Below are positions 1 through 11,774 of a stretch of 64,000 nt of DNA, piece after piece. A program made the translations under genes and the position numbers. Source of the DNA: Hermetia illucens (lineage: Eukaryota; Arthropoda; Insecta; Diptera; Stratiomyidae). The first letter of the stretch is position 1, and the number at the start of each line of letters is the position of its first letter. The DNA lies in the NCBI RefSeq assembly GCF_905115235.1, contig NC_051852.1:167170164-167234163 (forward strand), in the 5' to 3' direction. A model generated the notes under the pieces. That model was not told where the DNA came from, did no database searches, and was given only the letters and a program-made list of their open reading frames with translations.

Positions 1-405
1 TGGCGAAACCTAGGAAACCATACGACTCAGATACATTGTGTGTATTCGAGAAAACCCCCGCCCCAACTCTATAGACCATCTTTGGTCCGTTGGTGAAGAA
101 TACTGTTTCACAGCCTTACAACACGCCGCCGGTCTTCCATTCTGCCCTCGTTGGAAAGTCCACAGCAAAGTTTCTCGTCGAGTTTGGCTTACGTGTGCTA
201 TATTCCATGGGGATAGCCAAGATTTCCCGAGATACTTCGTCTAGGATGTTACTATGACCGTAAGGCTTCGCTGTCCAGCATCCGGACACACGTATTTAAT
301 GTGGAGGGCTAGGAGTAGGAGATGCATTAGTAAATTGAGAGCATCTGCCGGGCAAGACTGCACAGCCCCGGTAGCACCGGTAGCTTAAGTACTGAGGACG
401 AGAGT
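1..405 (-). mobile_element. LINE family C fragment (RT/RNase H linker)
   Basis: This segment is the reverse complement of about 10050-10455, part of the plus-strand family C LINE further right, with frequent mismatches. It covers the end of the reverse transcriptase, the linker and the start of the RNase H domain. It runs off the left edge and stops at a (TG)n tract. No open frame of useful length survives, so it is an old fragment. The identity is seen directly by comparing the two copies. Confidence 0.8.
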
Positions 406-424
406 ATGTGTGTGTGTGTGTGTA
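406..424. repeat. (TG)n microsatellite between two LINE fragments
   Basis: A short TG-dinucleotide run lies exactly at the junction between the family C fragment on its left and the 3' end of the family A LINE on its right. It may be the family A target or its degenerate tail. Confidence 0.7.
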
Positions 425-1470
425 TGGTGGGGGAGAAGCTACAGCTTCTGAGCACTCAGGCCGTGTTGGCCCATTGTACTCGCCTCCCCCGTCTAACGGA
501 ATATTCCGGATTCGTTAACGTATCGCAGGATTTACGTTAGTGGATGTGATGCTACCCGTCGCAATTGGAGCACATCGGCACCAAAGATCTGATGCCTGCT
601 GCGTCCATAGGCGGGGCAGTCACATAGGAAATGCTCCGTGGATTCCGCTTCCTCATTACAGGAGGGACACGTATCATCTTCGGTAATTCCTATTCTCAAC
701 ATATGCCCAGCTAGTGAATTATGGCCTGTCAGAATGCCCACAATACACCTGCAAGTCCTCCTGCTTTTCGACAGGATAAACTTTGCGGTACGTATGTTGG
801 GTTCTGGCAGGAAAAGTTTGGTGTGTCGAGCAGCATTTAAGCTCTGCCACCTGTCATTATAGGAAACTTGTTCCCAGTTTTTGAAAACAGATTTAGCCAA
901 TGCTACTGATACCCCAATTGCTGGCTCCGGTCCCGGCATAGGGGAGAATGACCCCTCTTTCGCTAAAGCGTCCGAGATTTCATTTCCCTCTATGCCACAG
1001 TGACCAGGTACCCAGAGTAGTTCCACCGTATTGAATCTAGACATAGAGTTCAAACGGTTTCTGCATTCCTGAACGATTTTCGAGGTGATCAAAGGACTGC
1101 TCAATGCCCTCAGTGCAGCTTGACTGTCACTGCAGATTGCGATGCGCCTGCCCTTCAATCGCTCGTCAATCACCCAGTTTGCCACCCTTAGGATCGCATA
1201 AACTTCGGCTTGAAAAACCGTTGCATATTGCCCCAAAGGAAAAGCCCACTTCTCGTTTTTATTCGAGAGGTAGACTCCGGCTCCAGAACCCTCTTCTGCC
1301 TGCCTCCAGTAATTCATAGAGAGTTGCTCACATAAGATGAACCCAGAACCTTTATACGTGACGCGCCAAGCTTCCGGAATTCCGACTTGTTCTAATATCA
1401 CCATGGTAAAGTTTGATTTTTCAAGTCTACTCAGCAAAGGGGAGACAATTGGGAGGATATGCAACAAAAA
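425..1470 (-). mobile_element. LINE family A, RNase H domain and C-terminal zinc-finger-like region
   Basis: A minus-strand open frame (532-1467, 311 aa) carries a type I RNase H domain: VYLSNKNEKWAF, then FQAEVYAIL (catalytic Glu), CSDSQAALRAL (Asp), LLWVPGHCGIEGNEISDALA (Asp). A cysteine/histidine-rich tail follows (TCPSCNEEAESTEHFLCDCP), typical of the C-terminus of ORF2 in RNase H-bearing LINEs (I/LOA/Outcast-like group). The 3' UTR extends to about 425. RT and endonuclease are missing here, so the copy is 5' truncated. The open frame is uninterrupted, which suggests moderate age. Exact clade cannot be fixed by eye. Confidence 0.85.
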
Positions 1471-1683
1471 GAGGAAGTTCCCGCTTTGCGGCCGTTACTT
1501 CCTCGCTCCCTATGACGGCACCAATACTATGTCTATGCCAAGACGGTAGGGTTTAATCCTAAAACGCAACCAACTTGCTCTCTCTCAAAATCCGTTGAAA
1601 AATCCTGGCAGTCTTGCTTCCTGAAAAAGTTATGGCGCTTCAATTGGGAAATGTTTTGAAACAGCCCTAATATATTTTCAATT

Positions 1684-2036
1684 TTTATGTGAAACAAAAT
1701 CTTATTAAAATTGATTCAATGTCTGTCTGTCCGTCTGTCTGTCTATCACACCCGATTTTTTCGGAAACGGCTGAACCAATTGTTATGAAACTTGGTGATG
1801 GCATGTGGTCTATGTGTCCCATTACATGCAGCGAGTGGCGCCATTTTGAGTTGAGTTTGAAGTCGGCTCCATATTACATGCGAAAGAGGAATGTACATTT
1901 TTTTCACAGAATATTATGTGATCATCAAAGGGCTCGATTAGTACTTTTCGAAACTAATATTATTTCTGCTATTACATGAAACATAGGGGAGTGAGAGCCT
2001 AAAAAGTGTGCCTCAAATAGTTCGCATTTCAGGTAA
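1684..2036 (+). mobile_element. Helentron-like (GTCY)n element, divergent copy
   Basis: The copy starts with a GTGAAACAAAATCTTATTAAA motif, then a short GTCTGTCTGTCC tract, then the conserved core (cggaaacggctgaaccaattgt; gggctcgattagtacttttcga). The same order recurs at 19.75, 27.5, 41.2, 42.8 and 58.8 kb. The layout of 5' hairpin, GTCY microsatellite and core resembles dipteran mini-me/DINE-1 elements, which are non-autonomous Helentron relatives. No coding capacity. The 3' end is not recognisable. Confidence 0.65.
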
Positions 2037-2119
2037 ATTCATTGAATCTTAAGTCTTGGACGACATCATCATTAGATAGAGTGAACTTATATGTCCGGAT
2101 GGCTCAAGTGGTCAAACGG

Positions 2120-2590
2120 GAAGAATAAAGATAGGAGACTACAACTTTGAGACCGTTGATAATTTCTCCTATCTAGGGTCGAAAATCACAATCGATAACA
2201 GCTACGACGATGAAATCCGCGCACGGTTGTTGGTAGCCAAGAGAGCCTAATTCAGCTTACAAAGACTGTTTCGGTCGAAACGTCTCACCATAGGGTCAAA
2301 GCTCTTATTGTACAAGACAGTGATCTCGCCAGTCCTTATCCATTCCTCGGACACCTGGGTTCTTAGCAAGAAAAATTGCGAACTCTTCGCCGTGTTCGAG
2401 AGAAGAATTCTCTGAAGAATTTTTGGCCCCTACATGAGAATGGACGATTCCATAGCCTATATAACGACGAAAACTATGAGCGATACCATGACCGTCAGGT
2501 CGCAAAATCGGGATGTCTGGAGTTCCTGATTAAGGCAAGCCTAAACCGGATACCGGTTGTTGCGCCGTTGATGATGCCCGCAATGCACCT
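2120..2590 (+). mobile_element. LINE family E (RTE-like) 3' fragment
   Basis: Conceptual translation gives a C-terminal RT region: NFSYLGSKITIDN, then DEIRARLLVAKRA, KLLLYKTVISPVLIHSSDTW. This is the pattern downstream of the catalytic RT motifs in RTE-type LINEs. Stops interrupt it. The 3' end reads accggttgttgcgccgttgatgatg and matches the 3' end of another copy at 49985-50205. A weak SINE-head-like string (tgtccggatggctcaagtgg) lies just upstream at about 2090. Confidence 0.65.
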
Positions 2591-3035
2591 GGCCGCCAGT
2601 TGAACTGAAAGCCGCAACATCATTAGTTCAACTCTGGACATGGAAAGCTTTGAGACGAGAATTGGAGATATTTGTAACTATGAACATTTATCAAACATGT
2701 TCATTAATGATAAATGCGCCCATAAAATTCTCACTCACAGCTTAAACAACCATGTCTGGCCGGTTGGCCGAACCATTTTGCATTCGACCTTCATCGATCT
2801 GAACTGACAGACCAATTGCATCCCATCCACCTTAGGGTCGTCAGGCAAATGTTGGCTCTTCAGGCATAATTGACAGGCAGAAGTGAACATACATACATCG
2901 GCCCTACAAGCTTTTCGGTGAATTCTATTCTAAATCCTTGTTCCTTATATCTCTTTTTCGTAGCTCCTTTTCGACGTGTGCCACTTGCAAAGCTCCCCGC
3001 CTGTGTATTTGTGCAAGACGTTTACGATATACCTC
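2591..3035. other. Unassigned interval
   Basis: About 450 bp between two LINE fragments. I see no open frame of interest, no hairpins and no match to the other repeats in the window. Confidence 0.4.
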
Positions 3036-5450
3036 CTTGCCAAGAGCATCAGAGCGTCAGTCCATACCTTTGCGCCGTAGAGCAGAAGAGACTACTCATC
3101 AGGAGACGTCGCCTGCTAGACGTATTTTTGCCATTTACCGACTTAAGGCCGAAACTCCAGCTGCAGCCTTGTCCACTGTTGCTGTGACTTGCTCGAAAAA
3201 GCTCATCTTTAAGTCAAAAGTCAGTTGGTTTTGACTAGATTATCGACTCGACGATCGATATGAAACGCGCGGTGGGAATTCTCTTTTTAGTCAGGATGAC
3301 TACTTCGGTTTTTTCCAGGGCAAGGTTGAAATCGCTTATCCGTCGCATTAATACCCCAAGTCTGTTTTGCACCTGTTCGACAGTGCGTCCAGCAACAAAC
3401 GCTGTGACATCATCTGCATAACGGACCAGGCGCGACTCTTTTGGCATTATCGGATCATAGGATGCGTTCCAGAGGTCCGACCCTAGGACGAATCCCTGTG
3501 CTACAGCCGATGCGGCCTCCATTCTCCTCTGACCCTCTAGCGTCGCATAGAGGAGGGAGTGGTTCCTCAGATAATCCCTCAATATCCGTAAGAGATATTT
3601 CTTCACGTGGAAAGTATTGTCTAGTGTGCCTAGAGTGTCATTCCAACTTATGAAATTATAGGTATTTCTGGGATCAGGCGATACCGTCGAAATCGGCGGC
3701 TGTGTGCCTCCGCTCGGCGTACAGCATCCACGACTTGCATGACAGCACCAACCGCGGATCTCTCCGTTGTAAAGCCGAACTACCGTGGGAATAACTCTCT
3801 GGCAGCACATATCGCTTTAGCGAGCCTACTTCTGATGAGCTTTCTGCACACTTTCCCGACAGTGTCAAGCATACAAAGTGGGCGGGTTGAAAACGGCAAC
3901 TCAAGGTCGCCTTTCCCTTTGCTGATCAGCGCAAGCCTCGTCACTTCCAACGAGAAGGAAAAATGCCCTCTTCCAGGCAGGCGTTGAATATACCGAGCAA
4001 TATGTCTTACTGATGTTGCAGCACAAGTTTGTATATCTCTGCTGGGATGCCATCGGGTCCTGGCGCCTTCTTGATTTTCATAGAGAGAGGACTGCCTTTT
4101 CCAATTCTTTTATAGAGAAAAGTCGGTAGTCCTCGGCACTCTCCGCACTGCCGTCAACATCCCGTACAGGGCGCACAGGGAATAGTACCCGTACAATGCG
4201 GTCCATCTGTTCGACTTTAAGTGAACAGGATTTTCGCAAGACCAGTTAGTAACTGAGCCTGCACAGGCTCCCATTCACCTCGTCGACCAAGATTTGCCAG
4301 CAGCGAGCTTTGTTCGTTTTTATTGTGCTGCGGAGTCTGCTTTTGGCTCATCTATACTGTGTGATTATGATACATGTTTCCACGCGATCGTTTAGACGTC
4401 AAGTGGCGGAGTTTGTGACGCTCCTTCCGGAGCACTGCAATTTCTGCCGACCACCAACAGATACGGCTTGCGTCTCGATGCGCTCTTGGACATGGGAGCT
4501 CTGCAGGGCATCATTATCAGGGGTCTAACTGAATTTACGACAGCGTCAGCTGCAGTCCCATCGCCGCGAGGAGTGCCCTCCTGTTCCAAGACATATCTCC
4601 GGTGTTAACCTTCGCGACGTTCCATGCACAGAATCCCTGGTGTGGCGCACACCGAGAGTTTGTCTCAACCACATCGAAGGCAATATATGCACCAGCAACA
4701 CTAGTGTCTAAAACTACAAGTCCTGCTCTTACCACCATTTCGAGAATGCGTTTCCATCTGGAGTCTGGGTGAACCATGCCCCATTCAAGTGCAATGGCAT
4801 TGAAGTCACCCCCGACCGGGATCTGCCGCTCTGTGCCCAGATAGTATCCTCCAGAGTATCAAGTCTGTGTCGAAAGTTCGACATCGTCTCGTTGGCATTA
4901 TATACACACTGAAAAGCATTACTTCCAAACACCGAACCCAGACCTCTACCCTGAGCAAGAACCCTACGGTGGCTGCCGTCCCGAATCCAAATGACAGCGG
5001 TACCTGATATGTCGGGGTGCCATGAAGGTGGGTCTCTGTTTCGGTACTGCTCACTGATGAGCAGCAACTCGGTGCATATTTATCTGCAGGATGCTCTTCC
5101 CAGTTCTCCTCTGAAGCCCGCCCGCAACCTGCAGTGTGTGCAAGGCTCATGGCCTGCCTGGCCGCGGCTAAGAAGCTTCCTTGCGTATTGCTCCACAACT
5201 TGCACTACAGCGAGTTTTTGAACCCCAAGTAACCCCTTAGCCGCTTCACATCTGTATTCCTCGGACCTAATTCGGCGAGGACTCCACCGCCTTTCGTTTT
5301 TCGTATGGAAGACATTTCCACTCCGCTATCTTCGGGCTCGATCCTATAACGAAATTTTCTGAGAACTTCCACGTCAGTGCGGAAGGTTGGTATAATAATA
5401 TATGATCTATTCATCGGCTTTGATAGCCTGCTTGGCTGCATACGAGTACT
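3036..5450 (-). mobile_element. LINE family B (R1-like), degenerate: ORF1 end, endonuclease and RT
   Basis: Minus-strand order is ORF1 end (5200-5450), AP-type endonuclease (about 4530-5200; SEQYRNRDPPSWHPDISGTA matches the R1-clade N-terminal endonuclease pattern), then RT (about 3036-4280) with VRYADDVTAFVAG and FNLALEKTEVVILTKKR. The same RT stretch appears on the plus strand at 13320-13740 with close similarity. Several frame changes and stops break it. An R1-like clade is inferred from the endonuclease/RT order and motifs. Confidence 0.75.
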
Positions 5451-5948
5451 TAGCTGCCGCCGTTTGATATTTCCAACGTCGTAGTTCCATAGGGGACCTC
5501 GCTAAGCAGAATGACAATTTGTTATTTTGTTTTTAAGAGACGAGGAACCATGAAATATATTTTTCATTAATTTATTATTAACGAAATCGACTACCAATTT
5601 TGGTATTTACATGTAAGACATGGATGTGTGCTCTAACCACTCACCTATCCGGACTAGATTCAAGAGACTCATTTTTATCAGCTAGATTCAAGATACTCAT
5701 TTTTAATTACTTTATTTAAGATGTCCCGTGCTCGATACGAAGTATATGGGCTACAGAATTCTCTTTCTTCCCTGTCTGAACTCATTTTCATTCAACTTTA
5801 TGTAAATTTCTGATAAAACTTGACGTTAGTCCTCCATGCGTGAATAATTTGTAAAGACACCTTCACAGTTATATGGAATGTGATTAAGTTATAATAAGGA
5901 AAGCTTCTTCTATGGCTCATTTCAGATTAAATATTCACCTACGTTGCC
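5451..5948. other. Upstream region of the ADCK1-like gene with a SINE remnant
   Basis: Non-coding. Near 5629-5655 the string gctctaaccactcacctatccgga is the reverse complement of the tRNA-like head of the SINE found whole at 48.5 and 53.9 kb. A ttcag at about 5920 could be a 5' UTR splice acceptor ahead of the ADCK1 start codon. No promoter motif stands out. Confidence 0.4.
5629..5655 (-). repeat. tRNA-derived SINE, head fragment
   Basis: Contains the reverse complement of the SINE A-box region (tccggataggtgagtggttagagc). Only the head is recognisable. Confidence 0.55.
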
Positions 5949-7674
5949 ATGATTAGAAGGGTTGTGACTTATTCGGCTCTAGCTGCCGGAGCCTTGGGGA
6001 CGGGTTTAAGTCTTCATGCGAACGACTATGACGTAAACTCATTAGGTATAGTGCGGTTAGGTAGAGCAGCAGCCACTGTATATGATATTGGGATAACTTA
6101 TAAAACTGAACTATTTTACCGGGAATGGGATAAAACGACTGATGAATATAAATCGGAAAAAAGTCGTGTCCATAAAATAGCAGCAAGTAAACTCCTGGAT
6201 TTGATCTGTGCAAATAAAGGAGTTTATATAAAAGTTGGTCAACATATTGGCGCTCTGGACTATCTTCTGCCTGCGGAGTTCGTACAAACCATGAAAGTTC
6301 TACACAATGACGCGCCCAGCAATCCCATTGAAGATTTATACAAAGTGATAAAACAAGATCTAAAGAAAAATGTGAGTATGACCCTTGACCTCTGTGGCTC
6401 GGAAAATTATTTGAAAATATCGTTTTCGTTTCAGCCTGATGAAATATTCGAAAGCTTCGAACGGGAACCACTAGGTACAGCGTCATTGGCACAAGTGCAT
6501 AAGGCCAAATTGAAAACTGGTGAAATTGTGGCTGTGAAGGTGCAGCATCCATATGTACGAGGGAACTCTCTGGTGGACATGAAGACTATGGAGTATCTGG
6601 TGAAACTGATGTCATTTGTATTTCCTGAATTCAAAATACAATGGCTTGTAGATGAATCTAAGAAGAATTTGCCGATAGAGTTAGATTTTTTGAATGAAGG
6701 TCGCAACGCTGAAAAGGTAAGAGATCATGATTGGGACATGGAGTCCTCCATTTATGAATGCAATTCCTTCAGATCGCAAAAATATTCAAAAACTACAAGT
6801 GGCTAAAAATACCAAAAATATATTGGGAACATTCAACGAAACGCGTGCTAGTCATGGAATACCTGGATGGTGGTCACGTAACCGATTTAAACTACATCAA
6901 GGAAAATAAGATCGACACGCATGAGGTGTCGAATAAAATTGGACGTCTTTATTCGGATATGATTTTCATTCATGGATTCGTTCACAGCGACCCGCATCCG
7001 GGCAATATTTTAGTAAAGAAAGATCCTGCAACATCAAAAACTGATATCGTTCTCCTTGACCATGGACTCTACGCTAATTTAACGGACAAGTTCCGATATG
7101 AATACTCGAAGCTATGGTTGAGCATATTGCGCGTCGATCGCAATGCAATGCGCCTGCATGCAACGAATTTAGGAATACAGGACAATTTATATGGGCTGCT
7201 CGCTTGTATGGTGACAGGTCGATCTTGGGATAGTATTTTATCGGGAGTTGACAAAACAAAGTACACATCAGCTGAGGTAAGCTACTCCAGTGAATTCTAA
7301 TGCGGTGACAATAAATTTCATACTTTTTCTGTTTGCAGAAAGACATTGTGCAGAACAATTCGAAAGTGGTCCTACCACGTATTGCCGATGTTTTAGAACA
7401 AGTCAATCGACAAATGTTGCTCATTCTGAAAACAAACGACTTGATACGTGGCATCGAAACGACGCTAGGTACTCACAATCGAATGACAGCATTCTGGGTT
7501 ATGTCGAAATGTTGTGTTCGGTCTGTTTACGATGAGGAGAAAAAGAAACGACCAGCCAGATTGTCGAAAATTAGCTCTACGCTTCGGGAAAATTGGGAAA
7601 TATTTAAGTTGAACATTTACTATCTATATTTGAGTATAGTGAATTTGACAGGGCTTAGTGCACTGAAACGATGA
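5949..7674 (+). CDS. Adck1: ADCK1-like atypical protein kinase (ABC1/UbiB family)
   Basis: Four exons join in frame: 5949-6371, 6435-6716, 6773-7276, 7339-7674 (TGA), all with GT-AG introns of 56-63 bp in phase 0, giving 514 aa, close to the usual ADCK1 length. The hallmark ABC1/UbiB motifs are visible: the KxGQ motif (IKVGQ, about residues 94-98), the alanine-rich nucleotide loop PLGTASLAQVHKA (about 153-165), the VAVK lysine (about 176), ELDFLNEG, the catalytic loop HSDPHPGN (306-313) and LLDHGLY in place of DFG (329-335). The N-terminus has a short hydrophobic stretch after MIRRVV, as expected for a mitochondrial targeting/membrane segment. ADCK1 acts in mitochondria and in flies is linked to MICOS/cristae organisation (established knowledge). 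ADCK1 rather than ADCK2/5 is inferred from length and N-terminal pattern (VRLGRA). The start is the first ATG in frame after a likely 5' UTR acceptor. Confidence 0.92.
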
Positions 7675-8065
7675 AGGAGAGATGGACAGAATGTACGGAT
7701 AAAGAGGACTGGATCCAGGAAATTGTCAAGTACAAAATTCATTTCGTAAAAGAAAGTTACCAAAAAAGTGTGCATAAATGCTTATTAAGAAAAATACTAT
7801 CTATTTGGAAGAAAATAATTGTATGGTGCTTAAAAAAAATCAAAATCAAGGATATATTTTATATGTGTAGCTTCATGAACTTGCGGAATTTCTGTGAATC
7901 TAAAATACATTGCAAATGACCATGACCCCGAACTGATTTTTCATTGACAATGCAAACTATACTATGCTGAACGACATCAGCAGTTAATGAACAACATTTG
8001 GGAGCAGATGTAGAGTGAATGACCAGAGGGATTGAAGACTTTGAGTCAAAATAGTTAGTTGGCTT
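7675..8065. other. ADCK1 3' flank
   Basis: Contains the probable 3' UTR of the kinase gene. The reading frame at 7671-7919 is low-complexity and lysine-rich and I do not regard it as coding. No canonical AATAAA is obvious near the stop. Confidence 0.4.
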
Positions 8066-9745
8066 AGTTTAGTGGGAGCGAGCACTCAGAACTTTGCTAG
8101 GCCTATTGTACTATCCCCGGAGATCGCCTATTCATCGGCCTCTTGCCGACGGCGTTCGTGACTCTGAGCGCATTTTTTCATAGACAGAGAGTGCGCAAAC
8201 TTTTCGCTGAAGGAAACCCTTACCAAGATATCTTCGTCTGAGGAGGCATACGAAATGCAGGGTTGTCTCTTACTCCTGCTCGCATTGACCGAAACCACCC
8301 CTCCGATTTTTCCCATGTGGTAGTTTAAAGGGGAGTGTCCCATTAAAAGCCCTGCAAGGATTTTCATGTCCCACTTCTTAAGGGATAACAAAAATGCCGC
8401 TCTATCGGAAAAGCAAAGATTTTCGCTTGCCGGCAGAATTTCAAATTTCTCCATTCGGCTACGTCAATCATTGCCATTTTCCCCTTTAGACTAGACTTGA
8501 CAGTGAAGCCCATGGTGTTTTACGTAGGCACCTGTCGTGAGACTTAATCCTACGGTCCTCTTAAGACACGGATTGATTTTGTGACCACAATCAGAGCCCC
8601 GCTGAGACAAGCAACAACGATACCAGTCTATACCAAGTGCATGGCTTAGCATTCTACTGGTGGATGCAAGAATTACCTAAATCTCTACCGAACTATGGAG
8701 TACGGCACCCGTGTTGATACGCAACACCACGTCGAGGCCCGAAGGTCTCTTCTCGCTTGAGCATAACCACAATCACCATGAAACTCCCACTAGGGGGGCC
8801 AACCGCAAATAACCGAGCTGTCCTCACATACAATAGGAGTTCACCCGAAGTATGTGAGTCCAGGGGCTTTCCCGGTTCCCATGGTACCAGTATACCCCTA
8901 GTAAGGTTTCGCGACCAATTTGCCACTTCAGATGAGTCCCCGTGCAGACTCGGGTCTGATCACCCTGATTAGGCCTTTGGAGCATTCGCCTACTGAATCA
9001 CGGCCGGCAAACCAAAGTGATTACAGCGTCTCCCGGTGCCACCACTATGGAGGTTCTCCTCGGCCACTTGGTTTTGATTTGGCCGACAGGGTTGCCGCCC
9101 CATCTTCCTCGCCGCCACCTCTGAGCACCAGAGTAGACTTGACAGTGAATGCTAAAAGCTGGTTGTGGCCCTACCATTGTGGATTCAGAATCTTGGCGAG
9201 CCAGTCTGTCAGGTTCCTTATTATCAGCGCCGGCTTGATGTGTCATTGCTGTTTAGCTTGGATAATGCTGCGCGACTGTCGGAACAAAAAGGAACGTTTC
9301 GACCCCTCCATTCTTGCCACAAACATTCTTCTGCTGCCAATAAAATGGCATATATCTCCGCCTGAAATATGATCGTAATTTTTCCGTGAGGTCAAGCCAG
9401 TTCCATAATCGGATTTTTCGAGAATACCCCTGCGTGCAAATCGATTTCCATGACTTACCCGTCGGTAAAGATTATTAAGACTGCAATCTCAAAAGATTTT
9501 TGGCCATTCTTCTGTTTTTTGGTGATTACGACGGTATCAAGCATATATGTGTTGTTAGCTGCTTTCCGTTTTACCTCCAAATGGATTGGGGGTAAATTTA
9601 AAATAGCTTCGAGTGCCACGGTCGGCGTACGACTCACTGCTCCAGTAATACCTAGGCAACCAAGCCTGCGTCAGTAACTTCCAGCTGTTAGCAAAGATCA
9701 GTTTCGGCCACCAGACGAAGCACGCATTATGGATGTACACACCCA
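8066..9745 (-). mobile_element. LINE family A, second copy, interrupted
   Basis: Minus-strand order: RT end and linker (9745-9385), RNase H (9370-9134; DRLARQDSESTMVGPQPA), then, after a 626-bp insertion (8508-9133), the C-terminal region (8460-8130; KKWDMKILAGLLMGHSPLNY) and 3' UTR (8130-8066, gagcactcag motif shared with 440-480). It aligns with 40735-41188 plus 43897-44375. Several frame breaks. Confidence 0.7.
8508..9133. mobile_element. 626-bp insertion of unknown type flanked by 16-bp direct repeats
   Basis: The 16-mer TAGACTTGACAGTGAA occurs at 8492-8507 and again at 9134-9149, bracketing sequence that interrupts the family A LINE. This is the signature of a target-site duplication. 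The insert is GC-richer than its surroundings, has no protein I recognise and no terminal inverted repeats. It may be a UTR fragment of another retroelement. Confidence 0.6.
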
Positions 9746-11297
9746 CCTACCACGGCTGAATGAACAAAGATTGATTCTTTCCTCTAATGTAAAGTCTCTG
9801 GGTGTAATCCTGGATCCTAAGCTAAATTGGAGGTTGAACATAGAACTGAGGGTTAAGAAGGCCTGTATAGCCTTCTGTGCCTGTAAGAGAACCTTTGTCA
9901 AGAAATGGGGTCTCCGGCCGAGGATGGCTCTCTGGATGTACACCGCTGTAGTGCGTCCGATCCTGAGTACGGATCTATTGTATGGTGGCAGGCTTTGAAG
10001 AAGAAATACAATAGAACGAAGCTTAATAGGATTCAAAGAACCGCGTGTACAGGTGCTACGGGGGCTCTGCAGTCCTGCCCGGCAGATGCTCTCAATGTAC
10101 TCCTGCATCTCCTCCCCCTTGACCTCCACATCAAATATGTTGCAGCGTGCAGTGCCGTCAGACTACGTGAGTCCGGATGCTGGGCAGCGAAGTCCTAGGG
10201 CCACAACAACATCCTAGATGAAATACCTCAAGAAATCTGGGCAACCCCCACGGACTATGTCACACGCAAGCTGAACTTCACGAGAAACTTTGCTGTGGAC
10301 CTTCCAACCAGGGCAAAGTGGAAGATCGGCGGCGTGTTGCAAGACTATGACACGGTATTCTTTACGGACGGATCAAAGATGGCCTATGGAGTGGGCGCGG
10401 GGGTTTTCTCGAATACACACGGTGTATCCAAGTCGTATGGTCTCCCAGGTTTCGCCAGTGTATTCCAGGCGGAGGTACTGGCGATATTGGAAGTCTGTCG
10501 ATGGCTGGAGCGTGATTCGAGCCCCAAGCGTAACATAGCCATTCTGACCGACAGTCAAGCGGCCATCAAGGACGATATCTTCCCGGTTGGTGGGGCAGTG
10601 CAGAGACACGCTCAACCATCTGGGCGGCACGCTCAAGATCACTCTCCTCTGGGTTCCCGGGCATAGGAACATAGAAGGGAATGAGCGGGCTGACGGATTG
10701 GCCAGGCAAGGCTCTGCTCTTGGCAGTCCCTCAGGGAATACAGTCGGTGTTCCGCTGGCGGCTGTCGGGGGCCGAGTCTACTCGCACTACCTAGCAGCCG
10801 CGGACCTGAGATGGCGAAGGCTTACAAGCTGTGCCAAATCAAGGAGAATTTGGCCCGCTTATAACATAGCCCGATCACGAGAGCTCCTGTGCCAGACGCG
10901 TGCAAATGCATTCAAGATTACGGCGGTCTGCACGGGGCACTGGCCCATAGGGGACCATGCCGCTAGGCTCGGCTTACCTTACAACTCGCATTGCCGAAGC
11001 TGCGGAGAAGGAAGGGAAACCCTCATGCACTTTCTCTGCGATTGCCCGGCTCTGGCTCGAGTCAGGCTGCGGACACTGGGTAAACCATTCTTTGGGGACC
11101 TCAGAGAGATTTCTAGCTGCAGGGTCGGAGAGCTGCTTTCCTTCGTGAATGCTACGGGCTGGCTCTGAAGATCCGAGCCAGCTGGACTCTGCTTCCCTGT
11201 TCCTATAACAGTCACGGTCTTAGGAGTTTTTGGCATCAAAACGGCGCACCAAAGCGCTAATTGGGCTCCTCGGAGCGGCCACTGATACCTACCTACC
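9729..11297 (+). mobile_element. LINE family C: RT end, RNase H, zinc-finger-like tail, TACC-repeat 3' end
   Basis: Plus-strand frames: 9729-9998 (RT thumb; SLGVILDPKLNW, KKWGLRPRMALWMYTAVVRP), 10290-10666 and 10587-11168 (RNase H: FTDGSKMAYGVGAG, FQAEVLAILEV, LTDSQAAIK, LLWVPGHRNIEGNERADGLA; then CRSCGEGRETLMHFLCDCP). The two RNase H frames overlap, so one frameshift lies near 10575. Most of the RT is missing. The 3' UTR (11169-11284) ends in (TACC)n at 11285-11297. A second 3' end of the same family lies at 20041-20215. The clade is RNase H-bearing (LOA/I-like), inferred from motif order. Confidence 0.85.
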
Positions 11298-11770
11298 TAC
11301 CTACACACCCAATGAATCCGTTTTGGTGAAAGTCCCCAGGTCTTACCTATCGCAGTCCTACAACACCAGAGCAATCTGCAGGATTTTTGATAATGTTCCT
11401 GGATATGGTGCTTCAACATTAGCTTGAAGTCGAGATATATCCTAAGATATTTGACTGTGAGCTGAATTTCCGCTCCTGCTAAGTTGGGTAGCGTGCACCT
11501 GCCCACCTTGACGTTCCTAGTGAACATAACTAGTCCAGTTTTCCTTGCGTTCACTGTGAGCCCACTATGGAGGCACCAACTGTTGTTTACATGCAGTTTT
11601 GCATTCAGGCGGTCACCTTGAGTCAAAATAAATGTAATATCGTCTTTTATGTTTATTAAAATCATTTGAGTTTTCGCAATGAGGGTTGGGTTTCCGTATT
11701 GATAAATCGTCGGACTTCTCCCCGCTATGAGATAACTAGGCTGGAAACGTTTGACGCATTGCTTCATGCT
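11298..11770 (-). mobile_element. LINE RT fragment, probably family A
   Basis: Minus-strand frame of 156 aa covers the RT region after the catalytic motif: LHSGLTVNARKTGLVMFTR, LTVKYLRIYLDFKLM, GKTWGLSPKRIHWVCR. The end fits directly upstream of the family A region seen at 9745. A related copy lies at 45479-46160, and both share the ccaatgaatc edge. Confidence 0.65.
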
Positions 11771-11774
11771 AGCT

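Noticed and set aside
2870-3234. Frames of about 100 codons on the plus strand
   Set aside because: They straddle unassigned DNA and the antisense of a family B LINE; no recognisable protein.
5953-6552. 199-codon minus-strand frame
   Set aside because: Antisense shadow of the ADCK1-like exons, which have clear kinase motifs.
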